38,249 nt of DNA from Firmicutes bacterium UBA5486 (GTDB lineage Bacteria > Bacillota > UBA4882 > UBA10575): NCBI GenBank assembly GCA_002427045.1, contig DIPO01000071.1, positions 1-38,249 of the forward strand, given 5' to 3'. The position numbers and the translations under genes are program-made. Shown here in pieces: positions 23,916-31,805 of this stretch. The notes under the pieces were generated by a model, which did no database searches, was not told where the DNA came from, and saw nothing but the letters and a program-made list of their open reading frames with translations. Each line of letters starts with the position of its first letter. The first letter of the stretch is position 1.

Positions 23916-24449
23916 ATGTATAGAGCAACTACTGTTTTAGCTGTCCATTCTGAGCGTGGAGTAGCTATGGCCGGTGATGGCCAGGTTACTTTAGGGGATA
24001 CGATTGTTAAACATGGGGCGCAAAAGATCCGGCGTCTATATAATGGACGAGTATTGGCAGGATTTGCTGGAGCGGTAGCTGATGCTTTTACTTTATTCTC
24101 TTTATTTGAGGGAAAACTTGAGGAATATGATGGGCAACTAGCCCGGGCAGCTGTGGAACTGGCCAAAGAATGGCGGACTGATCGCCGCCTCCGTCAATTG
24201 GAAGCGCTGTTGTTGGTGGCAGATCGAAAGCAGTTATTAATCGTCAGCGGTTCTGGAGAAGTGATCGAGCCGGATGATGGTATAGCAGCCATTGGTTCGG
24301 GGGGCCCTTATGCCTTGGCGGCTGCAAGAGCCTTAAAATTGCATACGCCTTTACCTGCAGGAGAAATAGCTGCTGAAGCATTAAAGATTGCAGCGAGAAT
24401 TTGTATTTATACTAATGAGGAAATTTCTCTTGAGGAATTGGAGGGATAA
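23916..24449 (+). CDS. hslV: ATP-dependent protease subunit HslV (ClpQ)
   Basis: The 177-aa peptidase forms the dodecameric core of the HslVU proteasome-like protease. The N-terminal nucleophile is Thr5 in MYRATTVLAV after removal of the short propeptide; this is the Thr form, not the Ser form of B. subtilis ClpQ. GDGQVTLG and the SGSGEVIEPDDG region match the family. AGGAGGG precedes the ATG. hslU begins 5 bases after the stop, so the two subunits are made together. Confidence 0.96.
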   Translation: MYRATTVLAVHSERGVAMAGDGQVTLGDTIVKHGAQKIRRLYNGRVLAGFAGAVADAFTLFSLFEGKLEEYDGQLARAAVELAKEWRTDRRLRQLEALLLVADRKQLLIVSGSGEVIEPDDGIAAIGSGGPYALAAARALKLHTPLPAGEIAAEALKIAARICIYTNEEISLEELEG

Positions 24450-24454
24450 AATCC

Positions 24455-25837
24455 ATGACGGATCTTACACCTCAACAGATTGTGCTTGAACTTGATCGGT
24501 ATATTATTGGACAACATAAAGCAAAAAGAGCGGTGGCAGTGGCTCTGCGCAATAGGAAACGATGGAGAAGCCTTCCGCCTGAATTAAGGGATGAGATTAG
24601 GCCTAAAAACATTCTGATGATCGGGCCAACCGGAGTAGGAAAGACGGAGATTGCCCGGAGACTTGCCCGTCTAGTTGATGCACCGTTTATTAAAGTTGAA
24701 GCCACAAAATTTACGGAAGTTGGGTATGTTGGCCGCGATGTGGAATCGATTGTTAAGGATCTGGTGGAAGTGGCAGTCCGCATGGTAAAAGAAGAAAAAA
24801 CTACAGATGTTCAGGATAAAGCTCGTAAGAATGCTGAACATAGATTGATAAGAATTTTAGCTGGCTTAGAAAAACCGAAAAAACCTACAGGGCCTTTTGA
24901 GATTTTTGGTGTTTTTTCTGGTGAAGATGCTGAAATTAATCACGAGGAACAGGATAAGGAGGTGAAAATTAAAGGGATAAGGGAAAAATATCTCCGGGGT
25001 GAATTAGAGAATAATATGGTTCAGATTGAAGTTATGGAGTCTACGCCGGTTATCCCCGGAAATTTTGGGCAAAGCGGGCTGGATGAGCTTGGTCAGGGGC
25101 TCCAGGATTTTTTTAGCGTAATGATGCCCAAACGGGTTGAACGCCGTCATCTGACGGTGAGGGAAGCACGGGATGTACTAATGCAACAAGAAGTGGAAAA
25201 ACTTTTGGATTGGGAAGAGATTCATAAAGAAGCTGTCTGTCGAGTTGAGGATTCCGGGATTGTTTTTATTGATGAAATCGATAAGATTGTAGGATCAAGA
25301 GGTGAAAAAAACCTAGATGTTTCCCGCGAAGGGGTGCAAAGGGATATTCTACCAATTATTGAAGGGTCAACCGTATGGACAAAATATGGGCCGGTAAAAA
25401 CCGATTATATTCTGTTTATTGCGGCCGGAGCTTTTCATGTAAGTAAACCATCTGACCTTATTCCTGAATTTCAGGGGCGTTTTCCGATTAGAGTTGAATT
25501 GGAGTCATTATCAGTAAGCGATTTTGAAAGAATTTTAGTAGAACCAGAAAACGCTTTATTAAAACAGGAAAAAGCTTTATTAGAAAGTGAAGGATTGTTT
25601 ATTGATTTTAAACCAGAGGCCATTAAAGCTATGACCGAAATAGCTTATCAGTTGAATAAAGAGAATGAAAATATCGGAGCTCGACGTTTATATACTATTT
25701 TAGAACAGGTATTGGAAGAGATATCCTTCCGGGCTAATGAATACAAAGGGGAAACGATCTGTGTGGATCAAGATTTTGTGCGGCAAAGATTAGAGCCAAT
25801 TTTGAAAAAAACTGACTTAAGCCGCTATATTTTGTAA
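24455..25837 (+). CDS. hslU: ATP-dependent protease ATPase subunit HslU (ClpY)
   Basis: The 460-aa AAA+ unfoldase partners HslV. The N-terminal YIIGQHKAKRAVA, Walker A GPTGVGKT (residues 57-64), pore loop GYVGRD, an intermediate I-domain with variable sequence (about 110-230), Walker B IVFIDEIDKI and the C-terminal NIGARRLYTILE sensor region are present. The extreme C-terminus SRYIL is the expected HslV-activating tail. GGAGGG lies in the end of hslV. Spacing to codY is 22 bases. Confidence 0.97.
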   Translation: MTDLTPQQIVLELDRYIIGQHKAKRAVAVALRNRKRWRSLPPELRDEIRPKNILMIGPTGVGKTEIARRLARLVDAPFIKVEATKFTEVGYVGRDVESIVKDLVEVAVRMVKEEKTTDVQDKARKNAEHRLIRILAGLEKPKKPTGPFEIFGVFSGEDAEINHEEQDKEVKIKGIREKYLRGELENNMVQIEVMESTPVIPGNFGQSGLDELGQGLQDFFSVMMPKRVERRHLTVREARDVLMQQEVEKLLDWEEIHKEAVCRVEDSGIVFIDEIDKIVGSRGEKNLDVSREGVQRDILPIIEGSTVWTKYGPVKTDYILFIAAGAFHVSKPSDLIPEFQGRFPIRVELESLSVSDFERILVEPENALLKQEKALLESEGLFIDFKPEAIKAMTEIAYQLNKENENIGARRLYTILEQVLEEISFRANEYKGETICVDQDFVRQRLEPILKKTDLSRYIL

Positions 25838-25859
25838 AGAAAAATAAGGAGAGATTTAA

Positions 25860-26618
25860 ATGAACAAACTAGAGCAAATTCGTCAGTTAAGAGCTTTGCT
25901 GGAAAAAAAAGGGGTTGCCAATGAGTTGGAGGCAGCAGCGCGTAGTATGGGGGAGATCCTACAGAGCAATCTATATATTATCGAAAATAACGGAGATTTA
26001 GTTGCTTCCTATTGTGGACAGGGAGATGATTGTACTAAACACAAGGAGGGGCTAAAACTAAATCCTCAATTTCAACAAAGATTGACTTTTATTTTCCAAC
26101 CAGCAATTGATCTACCATTGGAAGCCTGTTTATTCACTGAGGAAGACTGTTATCCTGAGAATGTTTTGATGACGATCTATCCTTTACAGATGAATGGTGA
26201 CAGATTAGGGAATCTCTTACTGACAAGAAGAGGAAAGTCTTTTTCTGAGGATGAACTGTATTTAGTTGAGACAACCGCAATTGTTAGCGCAGTTTTGTTA
26301 AACTGGATCAGTACAAACAAACAAGAAGCTGATATCCAGTTAAAGACGAATGTTAAGATTGCTTTGGATTCTCTTTCCTACTCGGAACTGGAAGCTATGA
26401 CCCATGTTTTTAAGGAATTGGGTGGAGAGGAAGGCTTTTTAGTAGCCAGTAGAATTGCTGATCGAATTGGAATTACCAGATCGGTGATTGTCAATGCGAT
26501 GAGAAAATTGGAGAGTGCAGGTGTTGTAGAATCTCGTTCTTTAGGAATGAAAGGGACATATATGAAAGTGAAAAACCCTTATTTTCTTCCTGAATTAGAA
26601 AAACGCAGCAATTCTTAA
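25860..26618 (+). CDS. codY: GTP- and branched-chain amino acid-sensing repressor CodY
   Basis: The 252-aa global regulator represses adaptive genes when GTP and branched-chain amino acids are plentiful. An N-terminal GAF-type sensor domain (about 1-155) is linked to a C-terminal winged helix, whose recognition region reads ASRIADRIGITRSVIVNAMR (near residues 197-216). AAGGAGAG precedes the ATG. It closes the hslVU unit, with a very strong hairpin about 220 bases downstream before the flagellar operon. I found no close match to the CodY box near its own start. Confidence 0.95.
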   Translation: MNKLEQIRQLRALLEKKGVANELEAAARSMGEILQSNLYIIENNGDLVASYCGQGDDCTKHKEGLKLNPQFQQRLTFIFQPAIDLPLEACLFTEEDCYPENVLMTIYPLQMNGDRLGNLLLTRRGKSFSEDELYLVETTAIVSAVLLNWISTNKQEADIQLKTNVKIALDSLSYSELEAMTHVFKELGGEEGFLVASRIADRIGITRSVIVNAMRKLESAGVVESRSLGMKGTYMKVKNPYFLPELEKRSNS

Positions 26619-26737
26619 TTTCTATGTAAGCTAGTTCCGATGTGGACTATCAATGAATTATGGTTAATTCTTCGGTAATATAATTGCATAATTCAAATAT
26701 TTAAGATTCGACCACAATATATTGATAGTCCCACTAG

Positions 26738-26761
26738 TAATTGTCTAAGTTTAGACAATTA
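26738..26761. promoter_or_regulatory. 24-base palindrome, operator-like
   Basis: TAATTGTCTAA (26738-26748) and TTAGACAATTA (26751-26761) are exact complements around a 2-base GT centre. The tiny spacer favours a protein-binding operator over an RNA hairpin. The cognate regulator is unknown. Confidence 0.5.
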
Positions 26762-26836
26762 CCTTAAATAAAAGTAAAACACTATATATTATTGTCAAAT
26801 ATACGGTTAAGGTAATTATGCCCATCAATTATTTAG

Positions 26837-26887
26837 TATAAAATAGAAAAAACTGTTGACTTTTTCAACAGTTTTTTCTATTTTATA
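26837..26887. terminator. Very strong bidirectional hairpin terminator
   Basis: Two 23-base arms (26837-26859 and 26865-26887) pair perfectly around a 5-base loop. The core AACTGTTGA/TCAACAGTT is flanked by A-tracts on the left and T-tracts on the right, so it can act as an intrinsic terminator on both strands. It separates the codY unit from the flagellar operon. Confidence 0.85.
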
Positions 26888-26936
26888 TATAAGCATGGAA
26901 TTTTTTATAAAAAACCAAATAAATAAGAATAAACTC

Positions 26937-26963
26937 TAAACTTTATCTTAAAATTACCGATAT
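26937..26963 (+). promoter_or_regulatory. Sigma-28 (SigD/FliA)-type flagellar promoter
   Basis: TAAA (26937-26940), exactly 15 bases, then ACCGATAT (26956-26963) matches the motility sigma consensus TAAA-N15-GCCGATAA at 10 of 12 positions. It lies 130 bases before flgB and after the strong terminator, where B. subtilis also has a SigD promoter for its fla/che operon. A sigma-A promoter was not evident in the rest of the gap. Confidence 0.6.
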
Positions 26964-27052
26964 TTTCTGTATAAGATAGATTATTTCCAAATAAGGGATT
27001 ACATAATCACTTTAAAATACCAAATATTTTTGGAAACAGGCTAAATTAATTG

Positions 27053-27085
27053 CCTTCAAAGCAAAATAAAGGTTTTTGAAGGAGG
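27053..27085 (+). promoter_or_regulatory. Stem overlapping the flgB ribosome binding site
   Basis: CCTTCAAA (27053-27060) and TTTGAAGG (27075-27082) form a perfect 8-bp stem. Its right arm includes the first bases of the AAGGAGG Shine-Dalgarno (27079-27085). It could limit flgB translation when folded. Confidence 0.45.
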
Positions 27086-27092
27086 AAATACC

Positions 27093-27473
27093 ATGATTAC
27101 GACGAAGAGCATAGATTATATGATTAAGTCAATGGATTGGTCAGCCGAACGCCAGAAAATTCTTGCTCATAATATTGCTAATGCTGATACACCTGGTTAT
27201 AAACGGATGGATTTAGATTTTCCGGGAGCATTAAAAAAAAGTATAGAAAAATTAGAATTGAAACGGACTCACCCTGCTCATCTGTCCGGAACGGAAACTA
27301 AAAAATCCTTACTCCAAAATGATTGGGGTTCAGTCCGGGTTGACCAAAATAATGTCGATGCCGAAGTGGAAATGATTAGGTATTCTGAAAATGCCTTATA
27401 TTTTCAGGGATTAACTCAGGAACTTAATAATCAATTTCGACGGTTACGGATGGCGATTGGAGGGAGGTCTTAA
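27093..27473 (+). CDS. flgB: Flagellar basal-body rod protein FlgB
   Basis: The 126-aa protein is the most proximal rod subunit. The conserved N-terminal rod motif reads HNIANADTPGYKRMDLDF (about residues 26-43), and the C-terminal coiled region ends with EMIRYSENALYFQGL. It has no cleavable signal and is exported through the flagellar type III apparatus. It is the first gene of the operon and follows a strong AAGGAGG site; flgC begins 3 bases after its stop. Confidence 0.96.
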   Translation: MITTKSIDYMIKSMDWSAERQKILAHNIANADTPGYKRMDLDFPGALKKSIEKLELKRTHPAHLSGTETKKSLLQNDWGSVRVDQNNVDAEVEMIRYSENALYFQGLTQELNNQFRRLRMAIGGRS

Positions 27474-27476
27474 TTC

Positions 27477-27896
27477 ATGAGATTCTTTAGAGCGATGGAT
27501 ATAAACGGTACTGCCTTAGGGGCACAGAGACTACGTTTGGATTTGATTTCTACTAATATTGCCAATGCAACTACAACCCGTACGCCTGAAGGAGGTCCCT
27601 ACCGGCGAAAAGTTCCGGTTTTTGCCGAAGATCTTAACCAGGCTGTAGCCGGTAATTCTATCCTTAACGGAGTGAGGGTTCTGGAGATTACTGAAGATCA
27701 AGCCCCTTTCCGTCCGGTATATGATCCTTCACATCCTGATGCAAATGCTGAAGGTTATGTCTATTATCCAAATGTTAATATGGTTAATGAAATGGTTAAC
27801 CTTTTGGAAGCCGGCAGGGCTTATGAAGCAAATGTAACTGCATTTAATACTGCCAAAGAAATGTTTAAAGCGGCATTGAGTATTGGTAAAGCTTAA
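27477..27896 (+). CDS. flgC: Flagellar basal-body rod protein FlgC
   Basis: The 139-aa rod subunit carries the family motif STNIANATTTRTPEGGPYRR (about residues 25-44) and the C-terminal VNMVNEMVNLLEAGRAYEAN segment. GGGAGGT at the end of flgB serves as its ribosome binding site. It is followed by an unusual 165-base gap that contains a terminator-like structure before fliE, while most other gaps in this operon are under 65 bases. Confidence 0.96.
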   Translation: MRFFRAMDINGTALGAQRLRLDLISTNIANATTTRTPEGGPYRRKVPVFAEDLNQAVAGNSILNGVRVLEITEDQAPFRPVYDPSHPDANAEGYVYYPNVNMVNEMVNLLEAGRAYEANVTAFNTAKEMFKAALSIGKA

Positions 27897-27934
27897 TGAT
27901 AAAAAATACTTAACAAATATAATGATATAACTTG

Positions 27935-28022
27935 GACCCACGGAGGGAAAAGACCAGGTGTATGAGAGGGCCAAAGGATTGGTGTTTTTCATACCCACTT
28001 CTTTATGCCGTGGGTATTTTTC
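27935..28022 (+). ncRNA. Candidate attenuator (terminator/antiterminator) between flgC and fliE
   Basis: ATACCCAC (27991-27998) pairs with GTGGGTAT (28010-28017), followed by TTTT, which is an intrinsic terminator with an 11-base loop. Upstream, ACCCACGG (27935-27942) pairs perfectly with CCGTGGGT (28008-28015). The two pairings use the same right arm and exclude each other. A small hairpin CCAA/TTGG (27971-27982) and TATGA/TCATA (27961-27965, 27989-27993) lie inside. I recognise no known riboswitch; the ligand or factor is unknown. Confidence 0.55.
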
Positions 28023-28061
28023 ATCTAGAAAATATTAATACAAAATTAGGGGGGTGAGTTG

Positions 28062-28355
28062 ATGAGAATAGATAATGTTCAACAATTATCCTTGGAAGCT
28101 CTTACCCAAACCAAACAGCAAGAAAAATCTGATTCTGAAGATTTTAAGAAGGTTCTTAAAGGATATCTGAATGAAGTTAATGAATTACAATTAAATGCTG
28201 AAGAAATGGATAGGCAGTTAGCTGCTGGTACATTGGAAAATGTTCATGAAGCTACTATTGCCGCAGAGAAAGCCGCCCTAACTCTTGAATTAACCATACA
28301 AATCAGGAATAAGGTTGTCGAAGCATATCAAGAAATTATGCGGATGTCTATTTAA
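28062..28355 (+). CDS. fliE: Flagellar hook-basal body protein FliE
   Basis: The 97-aa protein joins the MS ring to the rod and export gate. The family pattern is clear: FKKVLKGYLNEVNELQL, then AAGTLENVHEATIAAEKAALTLE and a C-terminal RNKVVEAYQEIMRMSI. I start at the ATG at 28062 because the GGGGGGTGA site ends at 28057; an in-frame TTG at 28059 is too close to it. It is the first gene after the attenuator-like element, so it and the following fli genes may be controlled separately from flgBC. Confidence 0.94.
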   Translation: MRIDNVQQLSLEALTQTKQQEKSDSEDFKKVLKGYLNEVNELQLNAEEMDRQLAAGTLENVHEATIAAEKAALTLELTIQIRNKVVEAYQEIMRMSI

Positions 28356-28379
28356 TTTATATAGGGAGACAAGTGAAAT

Positions 28380-29888
28380 ATGGGTGAGATTATTCAACAA
28401 ATCCGCCAGATATGGAATAATATGGACATTAAGAAACGTCTTCTTTTTGGAGGAGGCGTGGTCTTAGTATTGGTTTTTTTTCTCGTTATTATCAAGGTAA
28501 ACCAGCCAAGTTATGAATTGTTATATGGTAATCTCCAACAGGTGGAACAAGACGAGATTATTGGGAAATTACGAGAATTAAATGTTCCGTACAAAAAAAG
28601 TTATTCTGCACTTTATGTACCTAATGCTTCTGAAGTGCGAGCAGAACTTATGGAGGCTGGGATACCTCGAGGTGGGATTATAGGATGGGAGATTTTCGAC
28701 CGTAGCAGCTTGGGTGCGACGAATTTCCAGAACACGGTGAATTTTCAAAGAGCACTTCAAGATGAAATACGCAGAACTCTCCGCCAGATCGAGGGGGTTC
28801 TTGATGCTTCGGTAATTCTAAACCTTCCAGAACAGGATCCGGTTTTTGAAGATGAGAAAAAAAGCCCTACAGCTTCAATTACACTTAATTTACAGAGCCC
28901 AAACAGTCTATATAAGAGTCAAGTATTGGCAATTGTCAATTTTGTTGCTGGAAGTGTGACTGGGATGTCTCCTGAGAATGTAACGATTATTGATAATTTT
29001 GCTAATGACTTGACTGCTGCTTTATGGAAGAGTAAGGCCTTAGATGGCTCGCTTCTTGAACAGCAGATGGCAATTAAAAAAGATCTTGAAAAAGAGTATA
29101 AGAAGAATGTTGAAAATATGCTAGGCCGAGTTTATGGCCTGCAAAAAGTAGTTGCTACGGTTAACATTAGCCTAAACTTTGATTACCAGGAGATTCGTAA
29201 GGAAACTTATGGTGATCGGGGTGTTCCGCGTAGTGAACAAGAGACCACTGAATCTTACACTGGGGTAGGAAATCCTCTTCCTTATGGAGTCCCTGGCACA
29301 GATACTAATATTACGCAATACCGGATTGCAGATCAAACCCAGGAAAGTACATATGAGAAGAATGAACGAATTGTCAATACTGAGATTAATAAGGTGGAAG
29401 AACATCACTTAAAGCAGGGTCCAACTATAGAACGGATAACTGTTGGTGTGGTTATCGGACAGAAGCTTTCGATAAGTGAAATTGCGCAAATCGAAGATAG
29501 TGTAGCAGCTATGGTTGGGGTATTGCCGGAGCGCGGAGATAAAGTATCTGTTCTGAGCCGCGAATTCTTTACCGAGACACCAGCAGCAGAACTTCCAGCA
29601 GAAGTAAAAAAATTCCCTTGGATGCAAGTCGTAATCTCTGTATTATTAATTCTACTCTTAATTGGGATAGTCTATTATCGTTCAAGACGACGGAGAATTA
29701 AAGAAAAAGCTGCGAGTACCGGTATTGACTTGTTGGTGGATGATATGGTTGAAGAAACAGCAGCGACTAAGGAGCTTAGTCCTGAAGAACTTGAACGTCG
29801 CGAAAAACAAGAGCATCTTGAGAGATTGGCGAAAGAAGAACCGGAAAATTTTGCTGCTTTATTAAGAACATGGTTGTCAGAGGATTAG
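28380..29888 (+). CDS. fliF: Flagellar MS-ring protein FliF
   Basis: The 502-aa membrane protein builds the MS ring, the platform of the basal body. Two transmembrane segments (about 21-39 and 413-433) flank a large periplasmic-side region. Its YscJ-like ring-building motifs include NVPYKKSYSALYVPN, RGGIIGWEIFD and FQRALQDEIRRTL. The cytosolic C-terminal tail (LARLAKEEPENFAALLRTWL-like end) binds FliG. GGGAGA precedes the ATG, and fliG starts 18 bases after the stop. Confidence 0.96.
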   Translation: MGEIIQQIRQIWNNMDIKKRLLFGGGVVLVLVFFLVIIKVNQPSYELLYGNLQQVEQDEIIGKLRELNVPYKKSYSALYVPNASEVRAELMEAGIPRGGIIGWEIFDRSSLGATNFQNTVNFQRALQDEIRRTLRQIEGVLDASVILNLPEQDPVFEDEKKSPTASITLNLQSPNSLYKSQVLAIVNFVAGSVTGMSPENVTIIDNFANDLTAALWKSKALDGSLLEQQMAIKKDLEKEYKKNVENMLGRVYGLQKVVATVNISLNFDYQEIRKETYGDRGVPRSEQETTESYTGVGNPLPYGVPGTDTNITQYRIADQTQESTYEKNERIVNTEINKVEEHHLKQGPTIERITVGVVIGQKLSISEIAQIEDSVAAMVGVLPERGDKVSVLSREFFTETPAAELPAEVKKFPWMQVVISVLLILLLIGIVYYRSRRRRIKEKAASTGIDLLVDDMVEETAATKELSPEELERREKQEHLERLAKEEPENFAALLRTWLSED

Positions 29889-29906
29889 ATAAGGTGGGAG
29901 GATATA

Positions 29907-30914
29907 TTGCAAACAGAAAATCTTACAGGTAGACAAAAGTCCGCCATCATCTTAATCGCCCTAGGTTCTGAGTTGTCTTCTAAGGTTCTTAAGCATTTCC
30001 GGGAAGATGAGATTGAAGATTTAACCTTAGAGATTGCTAACCTACGTCGTATTAGCCCAGAGATCAAAGATGGAGTAATGGATGAGTTTTACGAATTGTG
30101 TTTAGCACAAAATTACATCTCACTAGGTGGGATTGATTATGCCAAAGAGATGTTAGAAAAAGCTTTAGGACCGACAAGAGCTCAGGATATTCTAAATAAG
30201 CTTACCACATCTTTACAGGTTAGGCCCTTTGATTTTGCACGTAAAACTGATCCTAGCCAGTTACTTAATTTTATTCAGAATGAACATCCACAAACAATTG
30301 CTTTAGTCTTATCCTACCTTAATCCGGATCAAGCGGGAATGATCTTGTCTGCTCTTCCTCCTATTAATCAGGTTGAGGTGGCAAAAAGAATTGCGACTAT
30401 GGATCGGGCGGCACCAGAAGTGTTAAGAGAAGTAGAGAATGTACTTGAGAAAAGATTATCTTCTTTTGTTATGCAAGACTTTACCCAGGCTGGAGGGATT
30501 GATTCAGCAGTAGCGATCTTAAACCGTGTTGATCGTGGTACAGAAAAAACGATTATTGAGGCTTTGGAAGAAGATAATCCGGACTTAGCAGAAGAGATTA
30601 AAAAGCGGATGTTTGTCTTTGAAGATCTGGTCACCATGGATGACCGTTCAATCCAAAGAGTATTGAAAGAAGTCGATATGCGGGATCTGGCTTTGGCCTT
30701 AAAAACTGCCAGCGAAGAGGTTACTAACCGTATTCTTAAAAACATTTCTAGTCGTGCCCGCGATATGATTAAAGAAGATATCAGCCTGATGGGGCCGGTT
30801 CGTCTCCGCGATGTAGAGGAAGCACAGCAAAAGATTGTAAACTTTGTCAGACAGCTTGATGAGAGTGGAGAAATTGTTATTTCCCGCGGTGGGGAGGATG
30901 AAATAATTGTCTGA
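29907..30914 (+). CDS. fliG: Flagellar motor switch protein FliG
   Basis: The 335-aa rotor protein couples the MS ring to torque generation. Recognised parts are the N-terminal TGRQKSAIILIALG, the middle EHPQTIALVLSYLNPDQA with the EHPQ motif, and the C-terminal torque helix with charged residues (DDRSIQRVLKEVDMRDLALAL). The start is TTG at 29907, fixed by GGGAGG 6 bases upstream and by the family N-terminus (MQTENLTGRQ). The end overlaps fliH by 8 bases. Confidence 0.96.
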   Translation: MQTENLTGRQKSAIILIALGSELSSKVLKHFREDEIEDLTLEIANLRRISPEIKDGVMDEFYELCLAQNYISLGGIDYAKEMLEKALGPTRAQDILNKLTTSLQVRPFDFARKTDPSQLLNFIQNEHPQTIALVLSYLNPDQAGMILSALPPINQVEVAKRIATMDRAAPEVLREVENVLEKRLSSFVMQDFTQAGGIDSAVAILNRVDRGTEKTIIEALEEDNPDLAEEIKKRMFVFEDLVTMDDRSIQRVLKEVDMRDLALALKTASEEVTNRILKNISSRARDMIKEDISLMGPVRLRDVEEAQQKIVNFVRQLDESGEIVISRGGEDEIIV

Positions 30915-31803
30915 ACCGAGAATTATTAAAGCACCGGAGATCAAAGATGAGGTCTGTTTGGTAGAAGTTCCGGAAACCGTTTTAGCAGGTATGCTGGAGT
31001 CAGCAGTGGCAATTGAAGAAGAAACGATTGAGGAATCACTAGAACAAGAAGAACAAGAAGAACAAGAAGACATTCTGGCTTATGAAGAGGTAAATCAGGA
31101 GCAGCATACTATTGCGGCTTTCCAAGCGGATGCAGAACGGATTATTGCGGAAGCTCAAGAAGAAGCCCAGCGGATTATCTTATCTTCCAGGGAGGAAGCC
31201 GGCCTTCTTCTTAAAAATACCGGAGAAGAAATTGAGAGATTAAAAAAGGAAGCTGAAGCTGATATTCAAAAAAAGTCAGAAGAAGGGTATGAAGCAGGTT
31301 ACCAAGAAGGCTCAATTAAGGGTAGAAAAGAAGCAGAGGAAGAATGGGCGGAAAAGCTGAGAACTGCAGAAGAAACGATAGAACAGGCGAAGAATAAAAG
31401 TTTGGAAATTATAAAAAAAGCTGAAGAAGAACGCATAGAGAGAATCATCAGCTCTGAAGAGGAAATCCTTAAGTTAGCGTGTAATGTTGCCGAAAAGATT
31501 ACTAGAACACAATTTGAAGAGTTGCCTGAAACCTGGCTGGAGATGATCCGGGAAGCTGTTAGAAAGGTAGCAGGGGCGAATGAATTAACAATCAGAGTTT
31601 CTCAAGCGGATGAACCCTTTCTTATTCAGCATATGAAAGAGATTAAAAGCCAGCTCACGGAGTCACCCATGATTAATCTGATATCCGATTCTACACTTAA
31701 ACCCGGGGATCTATTTGTCCAGAGTAATCTAGGCCAGGTGGATGCTAGAATACAGGAACAGGTTTCCAATATTTTTAAAATACTTAAAAAAGAAGGTAAC
31801 TAA
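30907..31803 (+). CDS. fliH: Flagellar assembly protein FliH
   Basis: The 298-aa protein is the regulator and stalk of the FliI export ATPase. It is acidic and coiled-coil rich, with repeated Glu/Gln runs (about 45-55), alanine-rich heptads (IIAEAQEEAQRII), a GYEAGYQEG repeat segment near 128-136 and the C-terminal domain with VRKVAGANELTIRV. The TTG start at 30907 has GGAGGA 6-7 bases upstream and overlaps fliG. A 9-bp DNA triplet repeat lies in the acidic stretch. Sequence identity is low in this family, and position before fliI supports the call. Confidence 0.9.
   Translation: MSEPRIIKAPEIKDEVCLVEVPETVLAGMLESAVAIEEETIEESLEQEEQEEQEDILAYEEVNQEQHTIAAFQADAERIIAEAQEEAQRIILSSREEAGLLLKNTGEEIERLKKEAEADIQKKSEEGYEAGYQEGSIKGRKEAEEEWAEKLRTAEETIEQAKNKSLEIIKKAEEERIERIISSEEEILKLACNVAEKITRTQFEELPETWLEMIREAVRKVAGANELTIRVSQADEPFLIQHMKEIKSQLTESPMINLISDSTLKPGDLFVQSNLGQVDARIQEQVSNIFKILKKEGN
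31042..31068 (+). repeat. Three tandem 9-bp repeats within fliH
   Basis: The unit GAACAAGAA occurs three times in a row and encodes EQE-EQE-EQE. It is in frame, so copy-number change would lengthen or shorten an acidic linker without a frameshift. Confidence 0.85.
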
Positions 31804-31805
31804 GG

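Larger units (their letters stand above)
26619..27092. other. Gap between codY and the flagellar operon, rich in inverted repeats
   Basis: No gene is seen. The gap contains a short match to the tail of the intergenic repeat (26623-26640), an inverted pair GGACTATCAAT/ATTGATAGTCC (26644-26654, 26721-26731), a 24-base palindrome (26738-26761) and an inverted pair AATTACCTTAA/TTAAGGTAATT (26757-26767, 26807-26817). A 23-bp hairpin, a sigma-28-type promoter and a hairpin at the flgB ribosome binding site complete it. Confidence 0.7.

Noticed and set aside
26955..26970. CodY box near TATTTTCTGTATAA
   Set aside because: About five mismatches to the 15-base CodY consensus; too weak in AT-rich DNA, and the segment fits the sigma-28 promoter better.
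27962..28057. 31-codon ORF inside the flgC-fliE gap (starts MRGPKDW)
   Set aside because: No well-spaced ribosome binding site and it overlaps the attenuator arms throughout; I see no run of regulatory codons that would make it a leader peptide.
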